Source of the DNA: Bacteroidales bacterium
GTDB lineage: Bacteria; Bacteroidota; Bacteroidia; Bacteroidales; JAOZVK01
Length of the DNA: 6,103 nt
Assembly (NCBI GenBank): GCA_029938185.1
Contig: JAOZVK010000361.1
Coordinates: 1 to 6,103 of the forward strand
Reading direction: 5' to 3'
Shown one piece after another: positions 1 through 5,791 of this stretch. A program made the position numbers and the translations under genes. Positions within the stretch are counted from its first letter, which is position 1; every line of letters begins with the position of its first letter. The notes under the pieces were generated by a model that had not been told where the DNA came from, made no database searches, and saw only the letters and a list, made by a program, of their open reading frames with translations.

Positions 1-30
1 TTTTGAAATACCGTTTATTATATATCTTGC

Positions 31-62
31 GTAAGCAACATTAAATAGGTCGAATATCTTAT
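31..62 (+). repeat. Dispersed 32-bp direct repeat, copy 1
   Basis: This stretch matches 5717-5748 in the same orientation at 29 of 32 positions, with no gaps. The shared core includes ACATTAAATAGGTCGAA and ends in CTTAT. It lies 84 bases upstream of the peptidase start. The bases just before it (GC at 29-30) give GCGTAAGCAA, which recurs at 86-95, so the leader holds a second partial copy of the left end. As RNA this copy can fold AAATAGG (42-48) on CTTATTT (58-64), counting one G-U pair. The match is visible directly; what the repeat does is unknown. Confidence 0.75.
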
Positions 63-67
63 TTTTG
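60..67 (+). promoter_or_regulatory. Possible Bacteroidota-type -7 box for the peptidase gene
   Basis: TATTTTTG fits the Bacteroidota -7 consensus TAnnTTTG exactly and lies 78 bases before the ATG at 146. No TTTG or TTG is found 17-23 bases upstream; the nearest TTG (27-29) is 30 bases away, so the -33 half is missing. In AT-rich DNA such a match can arise by chance. It starts inside the end of the 32-bp repeat, so that repeat might carry part of a promoter. Confidence 0.25.
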
Positions 68-145
68 TGTTATCCTGTTTATCAGGCGTAAGCAAACTTT
101 TAACTTCTTTAACAACATTAAAAAGGCTCTAAGAGTCAATAAATT

Positions 146-1717
146 ATGGTACAATTATCTAAATTTCTATTCTTTATAATATTTATTTTTTTTATCGACA
201 TAGCAGTAGATGCTCAAAATCATTACGAAAGATTAAGTAAGATTGATGTGCAACATTATCAATTCAAAATTACTTTAAGCGATGAGTCCGATGTAATAAA
301 AGGCGAAACTGTGATAAAAATTAAGTTTAAACAAAAATTAAATAAATTTACTCTTGATTTGGCTAATAGTATGCTTGTTAGCAAGGTTATGTACAAACAA
401 AAAAAAATACGCTTTGAGCAAAAAAACAACAAATTGATAATCTACAAAAAAGAGATTAAAAAAAATAAACTATACGAATTTGTAATAAAATATGCTGGTA
501 CTCCTACGGATGGTCTTGTTATTTCAAAAAACAGATATGGAGAAAGGACTTTTTTTGGCGACAATTGGCCAAATCGTGCACATTATTGGCTACCAACAGT
601 TGACCACCCATCGGATAAAGCAACATTTGAATTTGATATAACCGCACCATCGCATTACAAAGTGATTTCGAATGGTATATTAGAAGCAGAAAAAAAAATA
701 AATAAAACAACACAACTTACAGAATGGACTACTAATGTACCACTTTCTACAAAACTAATGGTTATTGGTGTTGCAGATTTTGCAGTGCAGAAAGTGAAAA
801 ATTTTGAAAATATTCCAATTTATACATGGGTATTTAAACATGACAAAGAAAAAGGTTTTCAGAACTATAATATAGCACATGCACCTATGAGTTTTTTTTC
901 AAAAAATATTGCTGCATACCCCTATAAAAAATTAGCAAATGTTCAATCGAAAACACGTTATGGTGGAATGGAAAATGCTGGAGCTATTTTTTATTATGAA
1001 AATTCGGTTGATGGGAGTAGTGATTTGCAAAGACTATTTGCTCATGAAATAGCTCACCAATGGTTTGGAAATTCAGTATCGGAAGCAAACTGGCATCATA
1101 TATGGCTTAGCGAAGGGTTTGCTACATATCTTACCGATTTGTTTTTGCTGGATTTTTATGGCGAAAAAGTTTTTATAACACAACTACAATCAGAGCGTAA
1201 GCGTGTTATTCGTTTTGCAGGACAAAAATTGGCTCCAATTGTTGATACTACAGTAAGTAATTATAACTATCTGCTTAATGCAAATTCTTATCAAAAAGGT
1301 GCTTGGGTATTGCATATGCTTAGAAACAAAATAGGTGAAAAAATGTTTTGGAAAACTTTACAATTGTTCTACAAACGTTACAAATTTTCAAATGCAGTTA
1401 GTAACGACTTCGTTACAATCGTAAACAAAGTGAGTAAGCAAAATTTTACACCTTTTTTTGAACAATGGCTTTATAAGGCTGGTCATCCTATTTTAAAAAC
1501 ATCAATATTTGATAATAAAAAGAAAATTGTAATAGAGCAAACACAAACTACAATTTTTAAATTCCCTATCGAAATAAATATTTTTTATGAAAATGGTAAC
1601 TCAGAACTAATTGAAGTTGATATTAAACAAAAAAAACATATAATAGAAACTAAGAATACTGTAAAAAAAATAGAGTTAGACCCAAATACTAAATGTCTTT
1701 TTGAACATAAAAAATAA
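146..1717 (+). CDS. Exported M1-family zinc aminopeptidase
   Basis: The 523-residue protein is a gluzincin aminopeptidase that removes N-terminal residues from peptides, probably in the periplasm or at the cell surface. Residues 1-23 look like a signal peptide: K6, a run of Phe/Ile/Leu, and a VDA|Q cleavage site. The exopeptidase motif GGMENAG is at 273-279, a GAMEN variant whose Glu276 binds the substrate N-terminus. The zinc site HEIAH is at 300-304, with Glu301 as catalytic base and Glu323 (WLSEGFA) as third ligand, the M1 spacing HExxH-x18-E. The transition-state Tyr is probably Y382 in SYQKG. The protein ends soon after the catalytic helical domain, with a short beta-rich tail and no ERAP1-like C-terminal domain. 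That suits the short bacterial M1 type rather than long PepN. No type IX secretion C-terminal domain is seen. All key residues are intact, unlike the neighbouring signalling gene. The ATG at 146 is chosen because it opens the signal peptide. Substrate preference cannot be read from the sequence. Confidence 0.95.
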   Translation: MVQLSKFLFFIIFIFFIDIAVDAQNHYERLSKIDVQHYQFKITLSDESDVIKGETVIKIKFKQKLNKFTLDLANSMLVSKVMYKQKKIRFEQKNNKLIIYKKEIKKNKLYEFVIKYAGTPTDGLVISKNRYGERTFFGDNWPNRAHYWLPTVDHPSDKATFEFDITAPSHYKVISNGILEAEKKINKTTQLTEWTTNVPLSTKLMVIGVADFAVQKVKNFENIPIYTWVFKHDKEKGFQNYNIAHAPMSFFSKNIAAYPYKKLANVQSKTRYGGMENAGAIFYYENSVDGSSDLQRLFAHEIAHQWFGNSVSEANWHHIWLSEGFATYLTDLFLLDFYGEKVFITQLQSERKRVIRFAGQKLAPIVDTTVSNYNYLLNANSYQKGAWVLHMLRNKIGEKMFWKTLQLFYKRYKFSNAVSNDFVTIVNKVSKQNFTPFFEQWLYKAGHPILKTSIFDNKKKIVIEQTQTTIFKFPIEINIFYENGNSELIEVDIKQKKHIIETKNTVKKIELDPNTKCLFEHKK

Positions 1718-1760
1718 GTGGCAAGTTTTCAACCTCCACCTAACTTAATTTAGTTTCAAT

Positions 1761-1803
1761 CACAGGACACATACTTCGACTTCGGCTCAGTAACTGCCCT
1801 GTG
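1761..1803. terminator. REP-like palindromic repeat, possible bidirectional terminator
   Basis: CACAGG (1761-1766) pairs perfectly with CCTGTG (1798-1803). Between them is ACTTCGACTTCGGCTCAGT (1773-1791), whose ends ACT and AGT pair and which contains a CTTCGG tetraloop sequence. From memory, similar ACTTCGACTTCGCTCAGTAAC strings recur between genes in Bacteroidota genomes. The site begins 43 bases after the peptidase stop, between two convergent genes, so a terminator role is plausible. There is no clean U-tract after the stem, only TTATTATATT on the plus strand, so termination is weakly supported. Confidence 0.4.
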
Positions 1804-1815
1804 TTATTATATTCC

Positions 1816-1828
1816 AGCCCTTTAGGCT
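1816..1828. repeat. Short hairpin AGCC-CTTTA-GGCT
   Basis: AGCC (1816-1819) and GGCT (1825-1828) form a 4-bp stem around CTTTA. It looks like a worn copy of the CAGCCC...GGGCTG hairpins often seen between genes in Bacteroidota (recalled, not checked). It directly precedes the 8-bp repeat element and may be its left end, but the matching place near 5784-5792 keeps little of it. Confidence 0.3.
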
Positions 1829-1956
1829 TATTTATACTTTAAATGGTACAATTATTCAATGATACAATGGTACAATTATTCAATGATACAATGGTACAAT
1901 GGTACAATGGTACAATGGTACAATATTTTGATTAATAATTGATAACAGTTTGTTAA
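1828..1956 (+). repeat. 8-bp tandem repeat element, copy A (10 units)
   Basis: The core at 1842-1921 is ten 8-bp units with no gaps. Two 24-bp blocks come first, each reading AATGGTAC, AATTATTC, AATGATAC, followed by four straight AATGGTAC units. The flanks are conserved too. Bases 1828-1849 match 5792-5813 at 19 of 22 positions, and 1914-1956 match 5822-5864 at 33 of 43. This is therefore a dispersed element with a variable number of internal units, not just local slippage. Its right flank and array also supply the last third of the small minus-strand ORF at 1876-2124. Because 8 is not a multiple of 3, the array translates with an 8-residue period. Confidence 0.85.
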
Positions 1957-2124
1957 TGTTAAAACTATAACTGTTTTTGTGAGTTCTGAAAACTCTTCAC
2001 CTATCCAATAATCCTCCTCTTTTTTTAGCAAAACCAACATTTCATTTAATGATAAGGCAGGCTGAGTGTGTCCTGGTTCTGGCAACTTGCTTAAAATTGG
2101 TTGATATAAATTTTTTTCATTCAT
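1876..2124 (-). CDS. Doubtful small ORF of unknown function, C-terminus made of repeat sequence
   Basis: The ORF has 82 codons. It begins 10 bases after the stop of the phosphatase fragment, so it could have been the last gene of that transcription unit. I do not recognise a family. About 56 residues come from unique sequence, including LPEPGHTQPALSLNEML, a charged LLKKEEDYW stretch and a Val/Leu-rich run. The remaining residues, from about TNCYQLLIKI on, are translated from the dispersed repeat element: LYHC and IVPLYHC come from AATGGTAC units read in reverse, and the stop comes from an AATTATTC unit. No signal peptide or clear membrane helix is seen. It may be a gene truncated by insertion of the element, or a chance ORF. 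The protein-like composition of the first 56 residues is the only point in favour of a real gene. Confidence 0.35.
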   Translation of the reverse strand: MNEKNLYQPILSKLPEPGHTQPALSLNEMLVLLKKEEDYWIGEEFSELTKTVIVLTLTNCYQLLIKILYHCTIVPLYHCIIE

Positions 2125-2134
2125 TATTCTTTTT

Positions 2135-2719
2135 TTAAATTTTTATACCCATAACTAGTATATCATCAATTTGTTTATGTTTTGTTCCAATCCATTTATT
2201 AAAAACACTTTCAAATACTTGTTTCTGCTCTTGCATAGTTTTGTTGGGCATACCCAATATTAAGTTTTTAAACTTTGCTTTCAAAAATTTTTTTCCGTAC
2301 TCACCACCAAATTGGTCAATATATCCATCAGAAAAAGCATAAATTATATCATCTTTTTTCAACTGAAATTCGTGATTTGTAAAAGGTCGTTCTTTTATAT
2401 AGATAGCAATTGGTTGAGTATTTGCTTTAAATGTAATTATATTATTATTTCTGTATATAAAAAGAGGATTATATGCACCCGCATACTGTAACATATTTGT
2501 TTTGGTATTGATAATACAAAGAGCAATGTCCATACCATCTTTGTTTTCGCCCCTTTCACCTTTTTGTCTTAAAGAGTTTTTTACCTCTTTGCGTAGTTCT
2601 TCTAAAATTTGATTTGCTTGTACTATCTCATCTCGCCTGACAATTTCATTTAACAAGGCTATTCCCAACATACTAACAAATGCTCGGTACTCCATGTCCG
2701 GTGCAATCGGCAGCTGCAA
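2135..2719 (-). CDS. Fragment 4: C-terminal half of SpoIIE/PP2C-type phosphatase
   Basis: The first 12 residues (MQLPIAPDMEYR) are an out-of-frame reading of the DNA that encodes ADCTGHGVP in fragment 3, so this ATG is not a natural start. True homology begins at AFVSMLGIALLNEIV (13-27). Further on are GMDIALCIIN (62-71), LQYAGAYNPLFIY (77-89), the metal-site motif FSDGYIDQFGG (129-139, Asp131) and DDILVMGIKI (185-194, Asp185/186) at the normal domain end. Together with fragment 3 every expected metal-binding Asp is present, so the phosphatase would look catalytic if the frame were restored. Such domains dephosphorylate Ser/Thr, often on anti-anti-sigma-like proteins; no such partner is encoded in the window. 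The stop is followed after 10 bases by the start of the doubtful small ORF. Confidence 0.85.
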   Translation of the reverse strand: MQLPIAPDMEYRAFVSMLGIALLNEIVRRDEIVQANQILEELRKEVKNSLRQKGERGENKDGMDIALCIINTKTNMLQYAGAYNPLFIYRNNNIITFKANTQPIAIYIKERPFTNHEFQLKKDDIIYAFSDGYIDQFGGEYGKKFLKAKFKNLILGMPNKTMQEQKQVFESVFNKWIGTKHKQIDDILVMGIKI

Positions 2720-3410
2720 AAATTATATTATCATTAATTTTTTTTGCCCAATAGAAATCACCACTTACAACATCTCTTGGTTTGAATAGGATAAAAAAAT
2801 CTGAAAAATGGTTTTTAAACAACTTGTTGGTAGGTAGTATTGCTTTTTGTATTCTACTAGCATAATTTATACTATCAGTTATTTGTGAATGAGTTTTTTC
2901 AATTTCTTCTTTTGCTTTTCTTAATTGTGAAGTTCGTTCAACTACTTTTTCCTCCAAATGTTCATACAACATAGCATTATCCATTGAAATGGCGAGTTGT
3001 GCCGACAGAAGGTTTACTGTTTCAATATGACTGGTTGTGAACACATTAGAGCTTAAATTGTTTTCTAAGTAAAGTATAGCGAATAGTTTATTTTTATGTA
3101 ATATCGGGTGACAAAAAACCGAACGAACATAATTTTTTTGTATATATGAATTATCAGAATAAACCTTATCAGCAATTGCATTGTTCAAAACAATTGATTT
3201 TCGAGTACGAGTTACATATTTTATAATATTTAAGGGAATAGCTAATGACTCCTCAATTGGTTCTTTATGGTTAAGGTCAATATTTATTTCATTGTGTTTA
3301 CCACTTGCTACAATATTTAAAATATTATTATCGCTGTTAATGATTACGGCATATTCAGCTCCTGCATTTTCCATAATTATCATTAACATATTTTTTAACA
3401 ATTTATCCAT
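2673..3410 (-). CDS. Fragment 3: GAF domain, coiled coil, start of SpoIIE phosphatase
   Basis: The 245-residue reading frame starts at an ATG that overlaps the end of the previous frame by 16 bases. MDKLLKNMLMIIMENAGAE is the usual opening helix of the GAF domain in these sensors. GAF covers about residues 1-147, including the FCHPILHKNKLFAILYLEN core (99-117). A charged coiled coil (EHLEEKVVERTSQLRKAKEE, 150-169) links to the phosphatase, which opens INYASRIQKAILP (181-193). VVSGDFYW (214-221) holds metal-binding Asp218, and AAADCTGHGVP (232-242) holds Asp235. The frame is then lost and ends SIC-stop where GAF(M/V)SMLG is expected. GAF domains bind small ligands; this one's ligand is not evident. 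Because the ATG overlaps the upstream stop, coupled translation of a separate protein is conceivable, but that protein would still have a broken phosphatase. Confidence 0.85.
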   Translation of the reverse strand: MDKLLKNMLMIIMENAGAEYAVIINSDNNILNIVASGKHNEINIDLNHKEPIEESLAIPLNIIKYVTRTRKSIVLNNAIADKVYSDNSYIQKNYVRSVFCHPILHKNKLFAILYLENNLSSNVFTTSHIETVNLLSAQLAISMDNAMLYEHLEEKVVERTSQLRKAKEEIEKTHSQITDSINYASRIQKAILPTNKLFKNHFSDFFILFKPRDVVSGDFYWAKKINDNIIFAAADCTGHGVPSIC

Positions 3411-5047
3411 TTAACTTCACTCGAAAGCGACCTACTTGCTTTAATTATACTTGAAAGCTCTATGGTTGATTTGGCACTTATTGTTTCAGAACTCGATATT
3501 GTCAATGTTTCATCAAAAGTCGTTTGTTTGTTTTGATATTTCAGCTCAGGAAATTCTTCAGTAAGCTGTTTAATTTTAGCCACTGCCCCCCAAATATTGT
3601 AATAGTATAATGCATTTTGTAAATAATTTTTAGAATTTGGTATGTTTTTTTGTTCTATATGAAATCTGGCAGCATCCAGTTTAGTTTCATCAACTGACTT
3701 ATTGTGTATTATCGAAAGTATTTTAATATCAAAACGGCTTCCAATACATGCAGCTATTATTAAAATATCCTGCACTTGTTTTGCTTGTTTTTTTACCTTA
3801 TTTGACATAAACTCAATAACATTGTCAGTAATATTCTGTTTTTCAATTTTTACTGAATCCCATTCCCACGAATTTTTATTAAAATCAAATTCAAGTAGAT
3901 TATTCTCATATAATGATTTTAGAAACAAAACTGTAAAAAAAGCATTGCCTTGTGTTCTATCATAAATTAATGTTGCTAAATTGTTTATCTTCATTTTACT
4001 TTTGTGTCTTAAAGTATCTATAAGCAAACTAGCAATATTATCGTAATTGAGCTCCTTTATTTTAATTAGTTGAGAATTTAGTTTGGTCTTTTCTTTAGTA
4101 ATTTCAAAAATTGGATGAATAACACTTATTTCATTATCACGATAAGCTGTTATACAAAGAAAATTACTAATTTCATAATCAGTAAGCAAGCTTTTTAGTA
4201 AATCCATTGATGCATTATCAGCCCATTGTATATTATCTATAAACAATACTAATGGGTGTGATGTTCTTGAAATTGCTTTAATAAAATTTAACCAAACATA
4301 ATTAAATCTATTTTTAGCCTCAGTGCCACCAAGTTCGGGTAAGTCAGCTTGCTTTCCAATTACTAATTCTAAATTTGGAATTAGATTTGTCAGTACTTTT
4401 CCAATTGTGCCTACTGAATTTTGTATCAAATGCTTCCAATAATTTAATTTTTTATCATTTTCTTTTAACAATATATTAGAAAATTCAGTAAAAGCTTGTA
4501 CAATTGCAAAATAAGGTATGTTTCTTTGGTATTGTTCAAATTTTCCTTCTAAATATATTCCTCTTTTTTCGGTAATTGGTTTGTGTATTTCGTGAACTAG
4601 TACTGTTTTTCCAACACCAGAATCACCAGCAATAAGTATAAGTTCTGTTGAACCTTGACAAACTCTATCAAAACATTGCAAAAGAATATTTATTTCGTCA
4701 TCTCTTCCATATAACTTTTCATTAATAACTAATTTTCCTGAATTATTATTTTGCCCTAATTCTGTTAAGTTCTTATTTTGTAATATAAGTTCCAAATCAT
4801 GCTTTAAACCAAAAGCAGATTGATAGCGATTTTCTGCATTTTTTGAAAGCAATTTTAAAACAACATTTGACAAAACATCTGGGATTTTTATATTTATTTC
4901 GGTTAAATTGGTTGGTAGTTTGGCTATATGTGAATGTACTAATTGCATTAAATCGTCACTTTCAAAAGGAAGCTGTCCTGTTAGCATTTCATAAAATACA
5001 ACTCCAAGCGAATATAAATCGGTTCTATAATCAACAGTTCTATTCAT
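3395..5047 (-). CDS. Fragment 2: kinase C-lobe, AAA/NACHT-like ATPase, TPR remnant
   Basis: The frame is open from 5182, right after the nonsense codon, and carries IIDFG and GTLAYISPEQTGRMNR before its first ATG at 5047; that ATG is inside the kinase domain and not a natural start. Counting from 5047, the kinase C-lobe ends near residue 90. The ATPase begins at LYGRDDE (112-118), with Walker A GDSGVGKT at 141-148, Walker B LVLFIDN at 266-272 followed by IQWAD, and a sensor-like ITAYRDNE at 299-306. A winged-helix-like part follows (QDILIIAACIGSRFD, 427-440). At about residue 455, IIHNKSVDET joins KLDAARFHIEQ, the start of the last repeats of the TPR-like region (ALYYYNIWGAVAKIKQL, 479-495); the hundreds of residues expected between are missing. 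A Ser-rich linker and IIKASRSLSSEVK lead to the GAF domain, but the frame is lost and it ends WINC-stop. The order of domains makes this the middle of the broken gene. Confidence 0.85.
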   Translation of the reverse strand: MNRTVDYRTDLYSLGVVFYEMLTGQLPFESDDLMQLVHSHIAKLPTNLTEINIKIPDVLSNVVLKLLSKNAENRYQSAFGLKHDLELILQNKNLTELGQNNNSGKLVINEKLYGRDDEINILLQCFDRVCQGSTELILIAGDSGVGKTVLVHEIHKPITEKRGIYLEGKFEQYQRNIPYFAIVQAFTEFSNILLKENDKKLNYWKHLIQNSVGTIGKVLTNLIPNLELVIGKQADLPELGGTEAKNRFNYVWLNFIKAISRTSHPLVLFIDNIQWADNASMDLLKSLLTDYEISNFLCITAYRDNEISVIHPIFEITKEKTKLNSQLIKIKELNYDNIASLLIDTLRHKSKMKINNLATLIYDRTQGNAFFTVLFLKSLYENNLLEFDFNKNSWEWDSVKIEKQNITDNVIEFMSNKVKKQAKQVQDILIIAACIGSRFDIKILSIIHNKSVDETKLDAARFHIEQKNIPNSKNYLQNALYYYNIWGAVAKIKQLTEEFPELKYQNKQTTFDETLTISSSETISAKSTIELSSIIKASRSLSSEVKWINC

Positions 5048-5182
5048 TCGTCCTGTTTGCTCAGGCGAAATATAAGCTAAAGTACCTTGTAAGTGTTTGG
5101 GGTTTTGTAAATCATGAACTTTTATATTGTATTTAGATGATATTCCAAAATCTATAATATTTGTATTATCTTGTTTGTCTAT

Positions 5183-5575
5183 TTAAATATTATTACAATT
5201 TATATCTCTATGTATAATGTATTTAGTATGTAATTCGCCTAGTGTTTGCGATAAATTTATAGCTATTTTTAGAAATCTATTAATATTTATATTTTTTTGA
5301 ATAAAGGATTTTAGTGCATCTCCTTCAACAAATTGCAAAACAAGCGCATTGCTACTTTCAAATTTATCAATGGCTAAGGCTTTTCTAATGCCCTTAATTT
5401 TAAAATTATTAATTAAATTATATTCATTTTTAATTTTTTCAAGTTGAGCTTCTGTTGCATATTTTGATTTTACAAGTTTAATAATTACTTCATCATCATA
5501 ATTTTTATACTTTCCTTTGTATATTACAGTATTATTGCTCTCATAAATTTTTTTAGGTTGGTTGCTTTGGGGCAT
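5183..5575 (-). CDS. Fragment 1: protein kinase N-lobe to catalytic loop
   Basis: This is a 130-residue piece of a Ser/Thr kinase-like domain. IYESNNTVIYKGK (10-22) is the degenerate nucleotide loop of this family, without a GxGxxG pattern. VIIK gives the ATP-anchoring Lys33, and Glu51 in NEY is the likely alpha-C partner. The catalytic loop HRDINCNN is at 122-129, with Asp124 as base and Asn129 as Mg ligand. Asn126 stands where most kinases have Lys; as I recall, HKDINPSN is normal in kinases fused to these ATPases, so that change is not a lesion. TAA follows directly after NI, where the family has Leu or Val, so a TTA-to-TAA change is likely. The ATG at 5573-5575 is the only credible start, because an in-frame TAA lies two codons upstream. 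On its own the piece lacks DFG and the C-lobe and cannot be an active kinase. Confidence 0.8.
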   Translation of the reverse strand: MPQSNQPKKIYESNNTVIYKGKYKNYDDEVIIKLVKSKYATEAQLEKIKNEYNLINNFKIKGIRKALAIDKFESSNALVLQFVEGDALKSFIQKNININRFLKIAINLSQTLGELHTKYIIHRDINCNNI

Positions 5576-5614
5576 TATTTATATATTTTTCATATGATTT
5601 AAATTTACTATTCA

Positions 5615-5643
5615 CTAAAGTATGGTGTTAATCTAATTGCAAA
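5615..5643 (-). promoter_or_regulatory. Possible Bacteroidota-type promoter of the broken signalling gene
   Basis: On the minus strand TTTG (5640-5643) is followed after 17 bases by TACTTTAG (5615-5622). The consensus recalled for the phylum is TTTG or TTG, about 17-23 bases, then TAnnTTTG; the -7 box here has one mismatch. The start of transcription would lie near 5608, leaving a leader of about 33 bases before the ATG at 5575. The position is right, but the call rests on short motifs in AT-rich DNA. Confidence 0.35.
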
Positions 5644-5716
5644 TGTCATTTTTTTGATTGCACTGGTCGAAAAATTTTTGTACAATTGACTACATAATAG
5701 CAATTTATAAAAATGT

Positions 5717-5748
5717 GTAAGCCACATTAAATAGGTCGAAGACCTTAT
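5717..5748 (+). repeat. Dispersed 32-bp direct repeat, copy 2
   Basis: It matches 31-62 in the same orientation at 29 of 32 positions. This copy has a clean small palindrome, AGGTC-GAA-GACCT (5733-5745), and its ends GTGTAAG (5715-5721) and CTTATGC (5744-5750) could pair as RNA with two G-U pairs, in competition with the inner stem. The differences from copy 1 fall in the palindrome's right arm, so copy 1 looks like the more decayed version. Function unknown. Confidence 0.75.
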
Positions 5749-5791
5749 GCCAAGATATAGAAACAAAAAAGTTTACTTCATAAAACCCACC

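Larger units (their letters stand above)
2135..5575 (-). pseudogene. Broken kinase / AAA ATPase / GAF / SpoIIE-phosphatase signalling gene
   Basis: Read as one gene it would encode about 1,150 residues: a Ser/Thr kinase-like domain, an AAA/NACHT-like ATPase with a winged-helix-like tail, the end of a TPR-like region, GAF, coiled coil, and a SpoIIE/PP2C-type phosphatase. This is the layout of large multidomain kinase-ATPase-GAF sensors of bacteria, with a phosphatase in place of the more usual histidine-kinase output. Four lesions are seen: TAA at 5183-5185 between the kinase catalytic loop and DFG; a join near 3680-3690 where most of the TPR-like region appears lost in frame; one A missing at 3410-3412; two bases missing at 2684-2687. 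The kinase pieces on either side of the TAA share a frame, and each frameshift can be repaired by a minimal edit that restores the family sequence. Full-length relatives are, from memory, some 1,700-1,900 residues. The catalytic motifs outside the lesions are intact, suggesting recent decay. Errors in the assembly could explain the two small indels only. Confidence 0.85.

Noticed and set aside
519..713. Minus-strand ORF of 64 codons
   Set aside because: It lies antisense within the intact peptidase gene and shows no protein-like motif.
1842..1921. Possible CRISPR array
   Set aside because: The units are 8 bp and contiguous, with no spacers, and no cas gene is present; it is a simple tandem repeat.
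3181..3414. Plus-strand ORF of 77 codons
   Set aside because: It is antisense to the GAF coding sequence; its hydrophobic look comes from reading A/T-rich codons on the opposite strand.
3702..3965. Plus-strand ORF of 87 codons
   Set aside because: It is antisense to the ATPase fragment, whose frame clearly matches its family here.
4843..5136. Plus-strand ORF of 97 codons
   Set aside because: It is antisense to the kinase C-lobe, which carries DFG, SPE and DLYSLG motifs on the minus strand.
5183..5185. Reassigned stop codon (TAA read as an amino acid)
   Set aside because: The peptidase gene and the phosphatase fragment both end in TAA at natural domain ends, and the two frameshifts would still need another explanation.
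5207..5218. Loss of the catalytic-loop Lys (HRDIN in place of HRDxK) as a fifth lesion
   Set aside because: As I recall, Asn at this place (HKDINPSN) is normal for kinase domains fused to these ATPases, so it is a family trait.
31..5748. Composite transposon bounded by the 32-bp direct repeats
   Set aside because: No transposase, no terminal inverted repeats and no target duplication are visible, and the enclosed genes are ordinary chromosomal types.
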